Shown here one piece after another: positions 48,562-57,440 of a stretch of 64,000 nt of DNA; position 1 is the first letter of the stretch, and each line of letters begins with the position of its first letter. The DNA lies in NCBI RefSeq assembly GCF_008329585.1, contig NZ_NPKP01000001.1:186001-250000 (forward strand), read 5' to 3'. The stretch comes from Mycolicibacterium sp. P9-22. Lineage in GTDB: Bacteria; Actinomycetota; Actinomycetes; Mycobacteriales; Mycobacteriaceae. A program made the position numbers and the translations under genes. The notes beneath the pieces are model-generated. The model was not told the origin of the DNA. It was given only the letters and a program-made list of their open reading frames with translations, and did not search any database.

Positions 48562-49668
48562 CTACCCGTCTTGCGGATTTTTTACACCTCTCGAGGATTC
48601 GGAGTGGTCCGAAGCTGCCGACCGCGCCTCGGGTACGTCCCGATCCCCTGATTGACGTTCTTCGGTCTCGGCAGGACCGGCCTCGGGGCTGTTGCGGGAC
48701 GGCCGCGGGGTGAGCCTGCCGACCAGTTCGTGCACGGAGCGCCGCACGGTGGATTCGACGTCACGCAGCGGGATGGGCTGCGTGCGTACGGCGGCGCGAG
48801 ATGACGGTTTCTTGGGTGCCTTGAGCGTCGGCGCCACGGTATTCGGCGCAGCGGCGTCCGGCGCCGACGGGGAATCGGACGCGGCCTGCCGGACATCGTC
48901 GACCGCGGAGACGACGGCCTCGGTGATGACCTGGCCGGCGGCGCCCACCACGTCGCCCGCGGTTCTGAGGCCGGCCGACACCGCGTGCACCGGGTTTCCG
49001 GTCCTGGCGAGTTCCTGCGCCATCGCGTCCGGGACCTCGAACACCCCGGCCAGTATGTAGTTGAAGCCCGGAAAGATCACCGCCGCAACCACATTGATGG
49101 CAGCCACCACCGCAACCTGGAATATCCCGCGCGGCATCACCGTCGGCTCCGGATCGGGCACGAACGGCAGATTCAGTGCGTCGTAGGTGTCCTGGCGCGC
49201 CCTGTTCAGTGCGGCCGCGATACCGGCCGGCCCGTCCTTGGCGGCCGGCGGCACGTTGAGCAACCCGACGACACCAACCTGAAACGCGTTGAGCGCGCGC
49301 TGCGCCGGGATCGCGGCATCCGCATCGATGGCGCGCTGCGCCGCGGCCTCGGTCGGCCCGGTGACCGAAGCGGCCGCGGCGCCGATCGCCTTCAGCACGT
49401 CACGCGCGGACAGCGCGGCGAGGAATGTCCCCGGGGCCTGCAGGGTGGTGGTCACCGCCGTCATGCCGGTCTGCGCGAGCAGCGGACAGATGATGGAGCA
49501 GTAGACCGTCTGGTTGCGCAGGAAGCTGCTGATCAGCCCGCCCGGCGGCACCGATGTCGAGGCGGTGAGCGTGACGTCGTGGTCGGCCGGTGGTGCTGTC
49601 GGCGGCGACACGACCAGCACCGCCGACGCGACGACGGCCACCACTCCCAGTCCGATGGATCGCTGCAT
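48562..49668 (-). CDS. Secreted Ala-rich protein of unknown function
   Basis: 368 aa. Signal peptide (QRSIGLGVVAVVASAVLVV, then SPPTAPPA), a helical Ala-rich middle with FQVAVVAAINVVAAVIFPGFNYI (one possible membrane/hydrophobic segment) and a disordered Pro/Ser/acidic C-terminus. Cys pair CSIICP near the start. Resembles conserved mycobacterial secreted proteins with similar helical blocks, but I do not recognise a named family. ATG 49668 has AGGGGG about 7 nt upstream; upstream in-frame starts precede the signal peptide. Divergent from the MerR gene. Confidence 0.65.
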   Translation of the reverse strand: MQRSIGLGVVAVVASAVLVVSPPTAPPADHDVTLTASTSVPPGGLISSFLRNQTVYCSIICPLLAQTGMTAVTTTLQAPGTFLAALSARDVLKAIGAAAASVTGPTEAAAQRAIDADAAIPAQRALNAFQVGVVGLLNVPPAAKDGPAGIAAALNRARQDTYDALNLPFVPDPEPTVMPRGIFQVAVVAAINVVAAVIFPGFNYILAGVFEVPDAMAQELARTGNPVHAVSAGLRTAGDVVGAAGQVITEAVVSAVDDVRQAASDSPSAPDAAAPNTVAPTLKAPKKPSSRAAVRTQPIPLRDVESTVRRSVHELVGRLTPRPSRNSPEAGPAETEERQSGDRDVPEARSAASDHSESSRGVKNPQDG

Positions 49669-49739
49669 GTCGGCCCCCTGTGTCGCACGCTGATACACGA
49701 CACACGATGCGCACGTGCGGACGGTTCAATGCCGCCGGC

Positions 49740-49770
49740 TTGACCCTCCCATCGGGGGAGACTTCACACT
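49740..49770 (+). promoter_or_regulatory. MerR-type promoter before the MerR-GyrI-like gene
   Basis: -35 TTGACC (49740-49745), 19-bp spacer and a weak -10-like CACACT (49765-49770). Inside the spacer is the dyad CTCCC-N5-GGGAG (49746-49760). It lies 6-37 bp before the GTG start at 49777, so MerR activation of its own operon is likely. Confidence 0.65.
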
Positions 49771-49776
49771 GATCCG

Positions 49777-50574
49777 GTGACCACCACCCTGTCCATCGGT
49801 GACTTCTCCAGAATGACGCAGCTGTCGGTGAAAACCCTGCGTCACTACCACGAGGTGGAGCTACTCGAGCCCCATCACGTCGATCCGGCCACCGGCTATC
49901 GGTACTACACCGTCGATCAGGTGTCGATCGCGCAGGTCGTGCGCAGGCTGCGCGACCTCGATATGCCGCTGGCCGATGTGCGGGCGGTGCTGACCACCGC
50001 ACCGGCCGACCGTCCGCCCCTCATCGCGCGCCATCTGGAACGGCTGGAAAAACAGCTCACCGAAACGCGCTCGGCCGTCGAATCCCTGCGCGCATTCCTG
50101 GAGCCGCCACACGCGGCCTCGGGCATCACGCATCGCAGTGAGCCCGCCACACCGGCGGCCGCCATCACCGCGACGGTCGGCCGGGACGAGCTGCTGTCGT
50201 GGTGGGGTGATGCGGTGGATGAGCTGCGTTCGGCGGTGCCGGTTGGCGCCCCCGGCGCGCTGTTCGGGTTCGACGTGTTCGCCGCGGACCGCGGCGAGGT
50301 CACCGTGTTCATCCCGACCGGAGGCGAGGTTCCGCGGACCGGCAGAGTCCGGCACACGATCATCCCGGCGGCCGAGTTGGCGGTCGTCGTGCACCACGGA
50401 TCGCATGACGACGTCGACCTGGAGTACAGCGCGCTCGGTGAGTACGCGACATCGCGGCAGATCAGTGTCGACGGACCGCTGCGCGAGTATTACGACCGGT
50501 TCTTCTGGGACACCGACGATCCCGCGTCGTGGACGACCAGGTTGTGCTGGCCGATCTTCCGGACGCTCGGATGA
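49777..50574 (+). CDS. MerR family regulator with C-terminal effector-binding domain
   Basis: 265 aa. N-terminal HTH ([19 protein letters not shown]), a dimerisation helix near 75-110, and a C-terminal GyrI/SOUL-like effector domain (about 120-265), the BmrR/TipA type that binds bulky hydrophobic ligands. GTG 49777 is preferred: upstream is its own promoter. Its stop overlaps the SDR start, so it activates a coupled operon. Confidence 0.87.
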   Translation: MTTTLSIGDFSRMTQLSVKTLRHYHEVELLEPHHVDPATGYRYYTVDQVSIAQVVRRLRDLDMPLADVRAVLTTAPADRPPLIARHLERLEKQLTETRSAVESLRAFLEPPHAASGITHRSEPATPAAAITATVGRDELLSWWGDAVDELRSAVPVGAPGALFGFDVFAADRGEVTVFIPTGGEVPRTGRVRHTIIPAAELAVVVHHGSHDDVDLEYSALGEYATSRQISVDGPLREYYDRFFWDTDDPASWTTRLCWPIFRTLG

Positions 50575-51335
50575 GCGCGCTGTCAGGTCGCCGGGCCGTC
50601 GTCACCGGCGGCACCAAGGGGGCGGGCGCGGCGGTTGTGGCACACCTGCGGTCGCTGGGGGCGCACGTCACCGCGGTGGCGCGCAGCGCCGGTGACGCGG
50701 TCGCCGACGACTTCGTGGCCGCCGATGTCGGCACCACCGACGGGGTGCGGACGGTGACCGAACACGTCACGCGGCACGGCGCCCCGCAGGTGCTGGTGCA
50801 CGTGGCCGGTGGTTCCAGCGCCTCGGCGGGTGGCTTCGCCGCCCTCACCGACGACGACTGGGCCCACGAGCTCAGCCTGAACCTGCTCGCCGCGGTCCGA
50901 CTCGATCGCGCACTGCTGCCCTCGATGATCGAGGCGGGCAGCGGGACCGTCGTGCACATCGGGTCCATTCAGAGCCGAATGCCTTTGTACGACGGAACTT
51001 TGGGCTACGCGGCGGCCAAGGCGGCGCTGCGCACCTACAGCAAGGGCCTGGCCAACGAGGTGGCACCGCGCGGCATCCGCGTCAACACCGTCTCACCGGG
51101 ATTCATCCAGACCGGTGCCGCCGACGCGTTGATCGACCGGATCGCCGCGGCCGGCGACGGCGACCGCGATGCGGCATTGCAATCGGTGATGGCCGCCCTC
51201 GGCGGGATTCCGCTGGGCCGGCCCGCCCTGCCCGCGGAGATCGCAGCCGTGGTCGGTTTCCTGGTGTCCGATGCGGCGGCGTCGGTGGTGGGCGCGGACA
51301 TCGTCGTCGACGGCGGCACGGTGCCAACCATCTGA
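50571..51335 (+). CDS. SDR family oxidoreductase
   Basis: 254-aa classical [11 protein letters not shown] nucleotide motif, HVAGGSS (NAG-like), catalytic Ser in IGSIQS and the tetrad [15 protein letters not shown] and C-terminal [13 protein letters not shown] 50571 overlaps the MerR stop (ATGA), so the product is probably induced by the same ligand as the regulator. Substrate unknown. Confidence 0.88.
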   Translation: MSALSGRRAVVTGGTKGAGAAVVAHLRSLGAHVTAVARSAGDAVADDFVAADVGTTDGVRTVTEHVTRHGAPQVLVHVAGGSSASAGGFAALTDDDWAHELSLNLLAAVRLDRALLPSMIEAGSGTVVHIGSIQSRMPLYDGTLGYAAAKAALRTYSKGLANEVAPRGIRVNTVSPGFIQTGAADALIDRIAAAGDGDRDAALQSVMAALGGIPLGRPALPAEIAAVVGFLVSDAAASVVGADIVVDGGTVPTI

Positions 51336-51362
51336 GACACCGTGCCGGCCATCTGAGGAAAC

Positions 51363-51656
51363 TCAGACGTCGGTGGTGGTGTACCGCGTCTTGACCGGAG
51401 GTGCGCTCAGTAGGGCAGGCACCTCGGTGAGCTTGCCTTCGCCGGCCCGGAAGGCGCGGTAGGCCTCATCGTGTTCGACGGACTCCCAGAGTTCATAGAT
51501 CAGCCAGTGGCCTTCGTCGTTCTCGTCGACGAGCACATCGGTGCCGAGATTGCCGGGGAACGCCCGGGTATCGACGAGCGCGCGCCCGAAGACTTCGCGC
51601 GCAGCGGCGACGGATTCGGGCTTGAATTTCAGTTCGAGGGTGACGGTGACCGGCAT
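51363..51656 (-). CDS. Antibiotic biosynthesis monooxygenase (ABM) family protein
   Basis: 97-aa dimeric ferredoxin-like fold protein: VTLELKFKPESVAAAREVF, GHWLIYELWES and the C-terminal helix AYRAFRAGEGKL match ABM/YgiN-type monooxygenases, small quinone- or heme-oxidising enzymes. ATG 51656 begins the first strand; no RBS is evident. Same strand as the phytochrome-like gene downstream of it in transcription order. Confidence 0.8.
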   Translation of the reverse strand: MPVTVTLELKFKPESVAAAREVFGRALVDTRAFPGNLGTDVLVDENDEGHWLIYELWESVEHDEAYRAFRAGEGKLTEVPALLSAPPVKTRYTTTDV

Positions 51657-51681
51657 GGACGACAACATACCGCTGCGATGT

Positions 51682-53931
51682 CTACAGACGCTGCAGCGTG
51701 ATGACGGTGACGTCGTCGTCGGTCTCGTTCGATGCCAGCGCCTTCGAGATCCCTGATGCCGAAAGGTCACCGGCCCGCCCGAGCGCGCCGGCCAGCCTGG
51801 CCATCCCGTCGTCCACTGTCGAATCGCGTCGCTCCACCAGGCCGTCGGAGTACATCACCAGTCCCTGACCGCGGTCGATGGTGAAGACGCTCGGCGCGTA
51901 CTGCACACCCCGCACACCGATCGGCGGTGACAGCCGCACGGGCGCCTGCTCCACCACCGGGCCGGTGCGATAGGGCATCAGATGCCCCGCCGACGCCGCC
52001 TCCACCTGCCCGGACTCCAGATCGACCCGAGCCGCGATCACGGTGGCGAACGTGCGGGGCATCAGGTGCAGGCTGAATGCGTTGAGCTGCGCGAATGCCT
52101 CGGCCGGCGTCGCCCCGGCAAAGAGCAGGGAGCGCAACACGTTCCGCAGCTGGGCCATCGCACCGGCGGCGGGAAGGCCGTGACCGGCGACATCACCGAG
52201 CAGCACGATGAGCCGACCGTCCGGAAGCGGGAAGGCGTCATACCAATCACCGCCCACCCGGCCACCGGCGGCGGGCCGGTAGTCGGCCGACACCTCCCAG
52301 CCCGGGATTGACGGAAGCGACGCGGGCAGCAGGCTGCGCTGCAGCATCTCGGCGACGCGGAACGCCCCGCGGGTGCGCCGGTACAACTCCTCGACGAGAT
52401 GACCGCGGAGCGCCTCGGCGGTCTCGACCTGGATCGGCGCCCAGGGTTCGCAGCACCTGTCGACGACCTCGCGCCAGCGTTCGAAGGATTTGCGCGGGCT
52501 GAGCCGAACCCCGTCACCCTCCCGCACCGCGATGGCCTTGTTGTGCGGATCGCCGCCCCAATCCACTGCGCGCAAGGCTTCGTGCCGGAACCAGAGCACG
52601 TATTGCTCATCGGGCAGATTCAGCGCGAGTGCACCGGCGGCGTCGTGCAGATTCAGGTCTGGCAGTTCGTCGGACAGTCGCTCGGTGAACGCGATTTCCT
52701 CACCGGCGCCGCGGGCCCAGGTCGCCACCTCGGTCACCACTTCTGTAGGCGGAACCGTGCCCAGTTCGTGGTACTCGCCGCCCAGGCTGACCACGACGCC
52801 GGCCGCGGGCAGCAGGTCCAACAGGCTGGGGGAGCGCAGCAGCGCCGACGCGACGGATTCGCTCTCGTTCAGCGTTGCCGCCGTCACGTGGGCCAGCATC
52901 GACTGCGATGCCAGCCGCTCGCGCAGCTGATCGTCGTCGAACCGGTCGATGAGTCGCAATGACAGTGTGGAACCGAGGAATTCGGCGGCGGCCCGGGCCC
53001 CGTAGGGCGGCAGATGCGGCCCGGCGTAGTGGTGGCATGCGATCAAACCCCACAGCCGGCCGTGGCGCAGCAAGGAAATCGACATCGACGCCCGCACACC
53101 CATGTTCTGCAGATATTCGATGTGGATCGGCGAGACGCTGCGCAGCGTGGCGTGTGTCAGATCCAGGGGAGTGCCGTTGGCCGGGTCCATCGTCGGCACC
53201 AGCGGGGCCGGGGTGTACTCGACGTCGGAGATCAGGCGCAGCCAGTTCTTCTCATACATCGCCCGGGCCTGCGCCGGGATATCGCTGGCCGGATAGTGCA
53301 GGCCGAGAAAGGAATTCAGATCATCGCGCTTGCATTCGGCGACGACCTCGCCGTTGTAATCACGGTCGTAGCGATACACCATCACCCGGTCGAATCCGGT
53401 GAGATCGCGGACCGCGCGGGCGGTGGTGTCATACAGCTCGGTCATCGACGAGGCCCGGTTCAGCTCCTCGACCGAATTACGCACCGCCTGATAGGTATTG
53501 GGGAAGGAGAACGGCCGCTCTCCGTACGCGATCTCGAGTTCGACCAGCAGCACACCGTCCGGCTCCCGATGCAGCAGCGCATCGAAGGGCCGGGGTGTTC
53601 CGTCGACGGTGAGGTCCAACTCCAGCGGATTGCGTTGGCGCAGATCACCGAATGCCGACGCCGACTGCTGTATCCGTTCGGCCTGCTCGGGGCCGATCAG
53701 AGCCGACAGGTGCCTGCCCAGCACCTCGTCGACGGACACACCGAGCAGATCGGCGACGTTCGCGCTGACCTGGCGGATCTCGAAGGCGGGCTCGCGGACC
53801 ACGGCCAGCACCCCGCGCGGCTGGATGCTGCCCGGGATGTGGATCGGTTCTCGTGCGCAGTTGTCCAGGTCGATGGGTGTGCCGACGGGCAGCAGATCGT
53901 CGACGCCGCCGTCGACATTGTCACGCGAAAT
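51682..53931 (-). CDS. Bacteriophytochrome-like PAS-GAF-PHY-SpoIIE phosphatase
   Basis: About 749 aa. From ATT 53931 the product reads an N-terminal segment with DNCAREPIHIPGSIQPRG, whose Cys25 matches the biliverdin-attachment Cys of bacteriophytochromes (about residue 24); then PAS, GAF with PASDIP (residues about 214-219), PHY with PRKSF near 478, and a C-terminal SpoIIE PP2C phosphatase (GGDWYDAF, GDVAGHG, MYSDGLVER). The frame has no ATG, GTG or TTG between 53812 and the stop at 54025; the first standard start, GTG 53811, would delete the Cys. ATT 53931 has GGGGG 7 nt upstream and is my tentative start. Likely red/far-red light control of a phosphatase acting on the STAS protein opposite. 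Confidence 0.75.
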   Translation of the reverse strand: MSRDNVDGGVDDLLPVGTPIDLDNCAREPIHIPGSIQPRGVLAVVREPAFEIRQVSANVADLLGVSVDEVLGRHLSALIGPEQAERIQQSASAFGDLRQRNPLELDLTVDGTPRPFDALLHREPDGVLLVELEIAYGERPFSFPNTYQAVRNSVEELNRASSMTELYDTTARAVRDLTGFDRVMVYRYDRDYNGEVVAECKRDDLNSFLGLHYPASDIPAQARAMYEKNWLRLISDVEYTPAPLVPTMDPANGTPLDLTHATLRSVSPIHIEYLQNMGVRASMSISLLRHGRLWGLIACHHYAGPHLPPYGARAAAEFLGSTLSLRLIDRFDDDQLRERLASQSMLAHVTAATLNESESVASALLRSPSLLDLLPAAGVVVSLGGEYHELGTVPPTEVVTEVATWARGAGEEIAFTERLSDELPDLNLHDAAGALALNLPDEQYVLWFRHEALRAVDWGGDPHNKAIAVREGDGVRLSPRKSFERWREVVDRCCEPWAPIQVETAEALRGHLVEELYRRTRGAFRVAEMLQRSLLPASLPSIPGWEVSADYRPAAGGRVGGDWYDAFPLPDGRLIVLLGDVAGHGLPAAGAMAQLRNVLRSLLFAGATPAEAFAQLNAFSLHLMPRTFATVIAARVDLESGQVEAASAGHLMPYRTGPVVEQAPVRLSPPIGVRGVQYAPSVFTIDRGQGLVMYSDGLVERRDSTVDDGMARLAGALGRAGDLSASGISKALASNETDDDVTVITLQRL

Positions 53932-54112
53932 TGGTTTACCCCCAGGTTGCGGTACTGATTTCCCGTCTCGAGAGTGCCAGGCCGCTGCGTATTCGCGGAC
54001 ACCGGCTCGGCTCTTGCCGTAGGCTCAAGATCAGTAAGCGTTCTAACTTGCCCGGTTGAGCAACAGCCCGCGAGACATTGCGCGCCGAATCAACGCTTCC
54101 GCGAGGTATTCG

Positions 54113-54490
54113 ATGTCCCAACAATTCGTATCCGATCCATCGTCATTGGTGTGCTCCGAGACGTGGCACGCCACGACCGTGGTGATCAGCTGCTCCGGAG
54201 TGGTCGACATGCTCACCGCGCCGCATATGGGCCAGCTCGTCGCGTCGGCGCTGGACAAGCGACCGTCGGCGGTGATCATCGACCTGACCGACACCACCAT
54301 GTTCGCCTCCTGCGGTATGTCACTGCTGGTGGAGACGCACGACAAACTCCCCGATGACGCGTCGCTGATCGTCGTCGCCGACGGTCCCGTCACCCGGCGC
54401 CCCCTGGAGCTGGTCGGACTGTCGGCATTCCTCACCCTGCGCTCGACGCTGGACGAAGCGCTCGGGGAGGCACAGCTCGCCGAGGGCTGA
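54113..54490 (+). CDS. STAS-domain anti-sigma factor antagonist
   Basis: 125-aa STAS domain. The segment IIDLTDTTMFASCGMSLLVE has Ser66 in FASCG, at the phosphorylated Ser of SpoIIAA/RsbV, the site that a PP2C phosphatase dephosphorylates. ATG 54113 is preceded by GAGGT 6 nt upstream; a TTG at 54056 could lengthen the N-terminus. Encoded divergently next to the SpoIIE-domain phosphatase, so the two probably form a partner-switching pair; the anti-sigma kinase and sigma factor are not in the window. Confidence 0.85.
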   Translation: MSQQFVSDPSSLVCSETWHATTVVISCSGVVDMLTAPHMGQLVASALDKRPSAVIIDLTDTTMFASCGMSLLVETHDKLPDDASLIVVADGPVTRRPLELVGLSAFLTLRSTLDEALGEAQLAEG

Positions 54491-54523
54491 CACACCCTCG
54501 CCCGCGTCGTGCACGATGGCCTC

Positions 54524-55267
54524 ATGACGGTCGTGTTCGTGCATGGGAATCCGGAGACGAGTGCGGTCTGGGGGCCGCTGATCAACGCCCTCGGTCGCGA
54601 CGACATCGTCGCGCTGTCCCCGCCGGGGTTCGGTGCCCCGCTGCCCGACGGATTCGACCCGACCTACCTGGCCTACCGGGACTGGCTCGAACAGGAACTC
54701 GAACGCATCGAGGGGCCCATCGACCTGGTCGGACACGACTGGGGCGGCGGACACGTCGTCAATGTCGTCATGCACCGTCCGGAACTGGTCCGGAGCTGGG
54801 TGAGCGATATCGTCGGCGTCTTCGACCCCGAGTACGTCTGGCATGACGCGGCCCAGATCTGGCAGACGCCGGGCGCCGGCGAGGAGTACGTCGCGGCGAT
54901 GCTGTCCGGCACCCCCGAGGAGCGGATCGCGGCGGTGTCGGCCATGGGCGTCGGACCCGAGATCGCACCTGCGCTGGTGGCGGCACAGAACGCCGACATG
55001 GGTGCGGCGATCCTGCGGCTGTACCGCTCGGCCGCCCAACCGGTGCTCGCCGAGGCGGGCGGCGCGCTGGAAAATGCGGCCGCACGTCCCGGCCTGGCCA
55101 TCCTGGCCACCGAGGACCACTACGTCGGTTCCGACGAGCTCAGGCGCCGGGCGGCCGACCGTGCCGGAGCCCGCACCGAAGTGCTCGACGGCCTGGGGCA
55201 CTGGTGGATGATCGAGGATCCGGCGCGCGGCGCGGAGGTGCTGACGCGCTTCTGGGCCACCCTCTGA
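54524..55267 (+). CDS. Alpha/beta hydrolase, haloalkane dehalogenase/epoxide hydrolase-like
   Basis: 247 aa. FVHGNP gives the oxyanion hole, GHDWGG the nucleophile Asp72 (as in dehalogenases and epoxide hydrolases, not Ser), and the catalytic His226 in GLGHWW. No lid-domain Trp pair typical of haloalkane dehalogenases was identified, so epoxide hydrolase or a related activity is equally possible. ATG 54524 begins the conserved strand. No signal peptide. Confidence 0.83.
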   Translation: MTVVFVHGNPETSAVWGPLINALGRDDIVALSPPGFGAPLPDGFDPTYLAYRDWLEQELERIEGPIDLVGHDWGGGHVVNVVMHRPELVRSWVSDIVGVFDPEYVWHDAAQIWQTPGAGEEYVAAMLSGTPEERIAAVSAMGVGPEIAPALVAAQNADMGAAILRLYRSAAQPVLAEAGGALENAAARPGLAILATEDHYVGSDELRRRAADRAGARTEVLDGLGHWWMIEDPARGAEVLTRFWATL

Positions 55268-55314
55268 GCTTCGTCGAATAGGAACTCGAGGCCAGGTCGC
55301 CGTACCCTTGCGCG

Positions 55315-56739
55315 GTGACTGCGATCGATCCGGACAAGCTGCGCGCCTGCCTGCAGGTGCTGGCCGACGTCGAATCGCTGCCGCCCGAGCACCCTGACGC
55401 CGTCGCCGTGCGGCGCGCCACCGCGGGCATCTTCAAGTCGGTGCGCAAGGCCCGCCGCCACGCCAAGCGGGACGCCGTCGCCGAGGCCGACAAGGCCGTC
55501 ATCGCCGCCACGGCCACCGGGGCGCCCGGGCGTATCGATGACGAGACGGCGGGCCTGCCGCTGGTCTCCTCGGTGACCGGTGCTTCCGCGGGAACGCTGC
55601 TGCGGTCGCGGGCCTGCTACATCTGCAAGAAGCAGCACACCGTCGTCGACGCCTTCTACCACCAGCTGTGTCCGGAATGCGCGGCGTTCAGCCACGCCAA
55701 GCGCGATGCCCGCACGGATCTCACCGGCCGCACCGCGCTGCTGACCGGTGGGCGCGCCAAGATCGGCATGTACATCGCGTTGCGCCTGCTGCGCGACGGT
55801 GCGCACACCACGATCACCACCCGTTTCCCCAACGACGCGGTGCGGCGCTTCGCCGCGATGGAAGACAGTGCCGACTGGCTGCACCGGCTGCGGATCATCG
55901 GCATCGACCTGCGTGATCCCGCCCAGGTCGTGGCGCTGGCCGACACGGTGGCCGCGCAGGGACCGCTGGACATTCTCATCAACAACGCCGCGCAGACGGT
56001 GCGCCGGGCGCCCGGCTCCTACTCGGCGCTCGTCGAGGCCGAACGCACCCCGCCGCCCGAGCTGGCGCACGTCGACGTGGTCACCTTCGACCGGGTCAGC
56101 GATGCGCACCCGGCCGCACTGGCGGGCAGCCTGGCCGACCATCAGACCCCGCACGCTCTGACGGAGCTGGCCCTGACGGCTCGGAGTGCCTCACCGGAGC
56201 GGATCGCCGCAGGCACCGCCATCGACGCCGGCGGGCTGCTGCCCGACACCGCACCCATCAACAGCTGGACCCAGCGCGTGCACGAGGTCGACGCGATGGA
56301 ACTGCTGGAGGTGCAGCTCTGCAACCAGACCGCGCCGTTCATCCTGGTGAGCCGGCTGCGGCCGGCGATGGCCGCGTCACCCGCGCGCCGCAAATACGTG
56401 GTGAACGTCTCGGCGATGGAAGGCCAGTTCGGCCGCCGCTACAAGGGGCCCGGGCATCCGCACACCAACATGGCCAAGGCCGCGCTGAACATGCTCACCC
56501 GCACCAGCTCGGCGGAGATGCTGGAGCAGGACGGCATCCTGATGACCGCCGTGGACACCGGCTGGATCACCGACGAGCGCCCGCACCCGACCAAGCTGCG
56601 GCTGGCCGAGGAGGGCTTCCACGCGCCGCTCGATCTGGTCGACGGCGCCGCACGGGTCTATGACCCGATCGTGCGTGGCGAGGCCGGCGAGGATCTGCAC
56701 GGCTGTTTCCTGAAGGATTACGCGCCCAGCGAGTGGTAG
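55315..56739 (+). CDS. SDR-like protein with N-terminal zinc ribbon
   Basis: 474 aa. A basic helical N-terminus (KSVRKARRHAKRD) is followed by a four-Cys zinc ribbon, CYIC (101, 104) and CPEC (119, 122), then a Rossmann domain with TGGRAKIG (144-151) and NNAAQTV. The SDR region has NVSAMEGQFG but the YxxxK motif is replaced: the segment reads TNMAKAAL, with Thr where the catalytic Tyr is expected. So it may not be a reductase. A 60-residue insertion (about 240-300) widens the domain. GTG 55315 is the start. No partner is apparent nearby. Confidence 0.72.
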   Translation: MTAIDPDKLRACLQVLADVESLPPEHPDAVAVRRATAGIFKSVRKARRHAKRDAVAEADKAVIAATATGAPGRIDDETAGLPLVSSVTGASAGTLLRSRACYICKKQHTVVDAFYHQLCPECAAFSHAKRDARTDLTGRTALLTGGRAKIGMYIALRLLRDGAHTTITTRFPNDAVRRFAAMEDSADWLHRLRIIGIDLRDPAQVVALADTVAAQGPLDILINNAAQTVRRAPGSYSALVEAERTPPPELAHVDVVTFDRVSDAHPAALAGSLADHQTPHALTELALTARSASPERIAAGTAIDAGGLLPDTAPINSWTQRVHEVDAMELLEVQLCNQTAPFILVSRLRPAMAASPARRKYVVNVSAMEGQFGRRYKGPGHPHTNMAKAALNMLTRTSSAEMLEQDGILMTAVDTGWITDERPHPTKLRLAEEGFHAPLDLVDGAARVYDPIVRGEAGEDLHGCFLKDYAPSEW

Positions 56740-56810
56740 GTGGGGTTGTCGGACCTGCGGGCTACTGTGCGCTCAAGAAGAGGAGCCCACGGCAATTGAT
56801 CGAGATTTGG

Positions 56811-56883
56811 TACCCCCGACAGGATTCGAACCTGCAACCGACCGGGTAGAAACCGGATGCGCTATCCGTTGCGCCACGGGGGC
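56811..56883 (-). tRNA. tRNA-Arg (anticodon TCT)
   Basis: 73-nt cloverleaf: acceptor GCCCCCG/CGGGGGT (one G-U end pair), anticodon loop TTTCTAC with TCT, T-arm GCAGGTTCGAATCCTGT. CCA is not encoded. A single T-T mismatch closes the anticodon stem base. It reads towards the zinc-ribbon SDR gene. Confidence 0.93.
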
Positions 56884-56984
56884 AAGGTTGGACCACCGTA
56901 ATTTACACTGCGGCGGCGTTTTTGTTGAAAACAGATGTGCACGACGTGGGCTGCTCGCACCGCAATCGGCGAAAAGAGCGACCA

Positions 56985-57440
56985 TTGGTTCGACATCACA
57001 CCAAGGACAAGGGTGATCTCGGTGTCGCCAAAGCGCACGCCGACCTGGTGACCAACGGCTTCGACGTTCTTTTCCCCGCTACCGAACACGCACCCTTCGA
57101 CCTCGTCGCGTATGCAGACGGTGTGTTTCACCGCGTCCAGGTCAAGTACCGGTCGGCGCGTGGCGGCACTGTCCAGCTGAACCTCCGGTCCACTTGGTCC
57201 GACCGTCATGGCGTGCATACAACGCCTATCGACAAAGAAGCCATCGACCTGGTCTGCATCTACTGCCCGGAGACCGACGAGTGCTACTACATCCGGCCGA
57301 TAGACCATGGTGCTTCCGTCAATCTCCGGATCACGCCGACGAAGAACGGTCAGCAGAAAGGGGTCCTGCACGCTGCGGCATTCCGCGACCTCCCGAACAA
57401 GCCCGTCCCCCTGATCGACGAGAACCGCACCTCGGCGTGA
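56985..57440 (+). CDS. PD-(D/E)XK endonuclease-like protein (group I intron-associated type)
   Basis: 151 aa. TKDKGDLGVAKAHADLVTNG, then FDLVAYADGVFHRVQVKY carrying Asp39 and Lys54 of a PD-(D/E)XK site (the Glu position is Gln52, as in several family members), and a C-terminal beta-rich tail. Resembles the PDDEXK_5 family first seen in group I intron-linked and phage nucleases. TTG 56985 with AAAGAG upstream is chosen; longer starts run into the tRNA-side DNA. It sits 100 bp from the 5' end of tRNA-Arg, a common integration place. No intron structure was recognised. Confidence 0.62.
   Translation: MVRHHTKDKGDLGVAKAHADLVTNGFDVLFPATEHAPFDLVAYADGVFHRVQVKYRSARGGTVQLNLRSTWSDRHGVHTTPIDKEAIDLVCIYCPETDECYYIRPIDHGASVNLRITPTKNGQQKGVLHAAAFRDLPNKPVPLIDENRTSA

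Noticed and set aside
48562..49668. PE/PPE-like assignment for the secreted Ala-rich protein
   Set aside because: No PE or PPE N-terminal motif; it has an ordinary signal peptide.
53812..54002. Alternative reverse-strand frame starting ATG 54002 as the phytochrome N-terminus
   Set aside because: It reads in another frame and gives no bilin-binding motif; joining it would need a frameshift not visible in the sequence.
53932..54112. SigF-type promoter (GTTT-N16-GGGTAT) before the STAS gene
   Set aside because: I could not find both elements at proper spacing.
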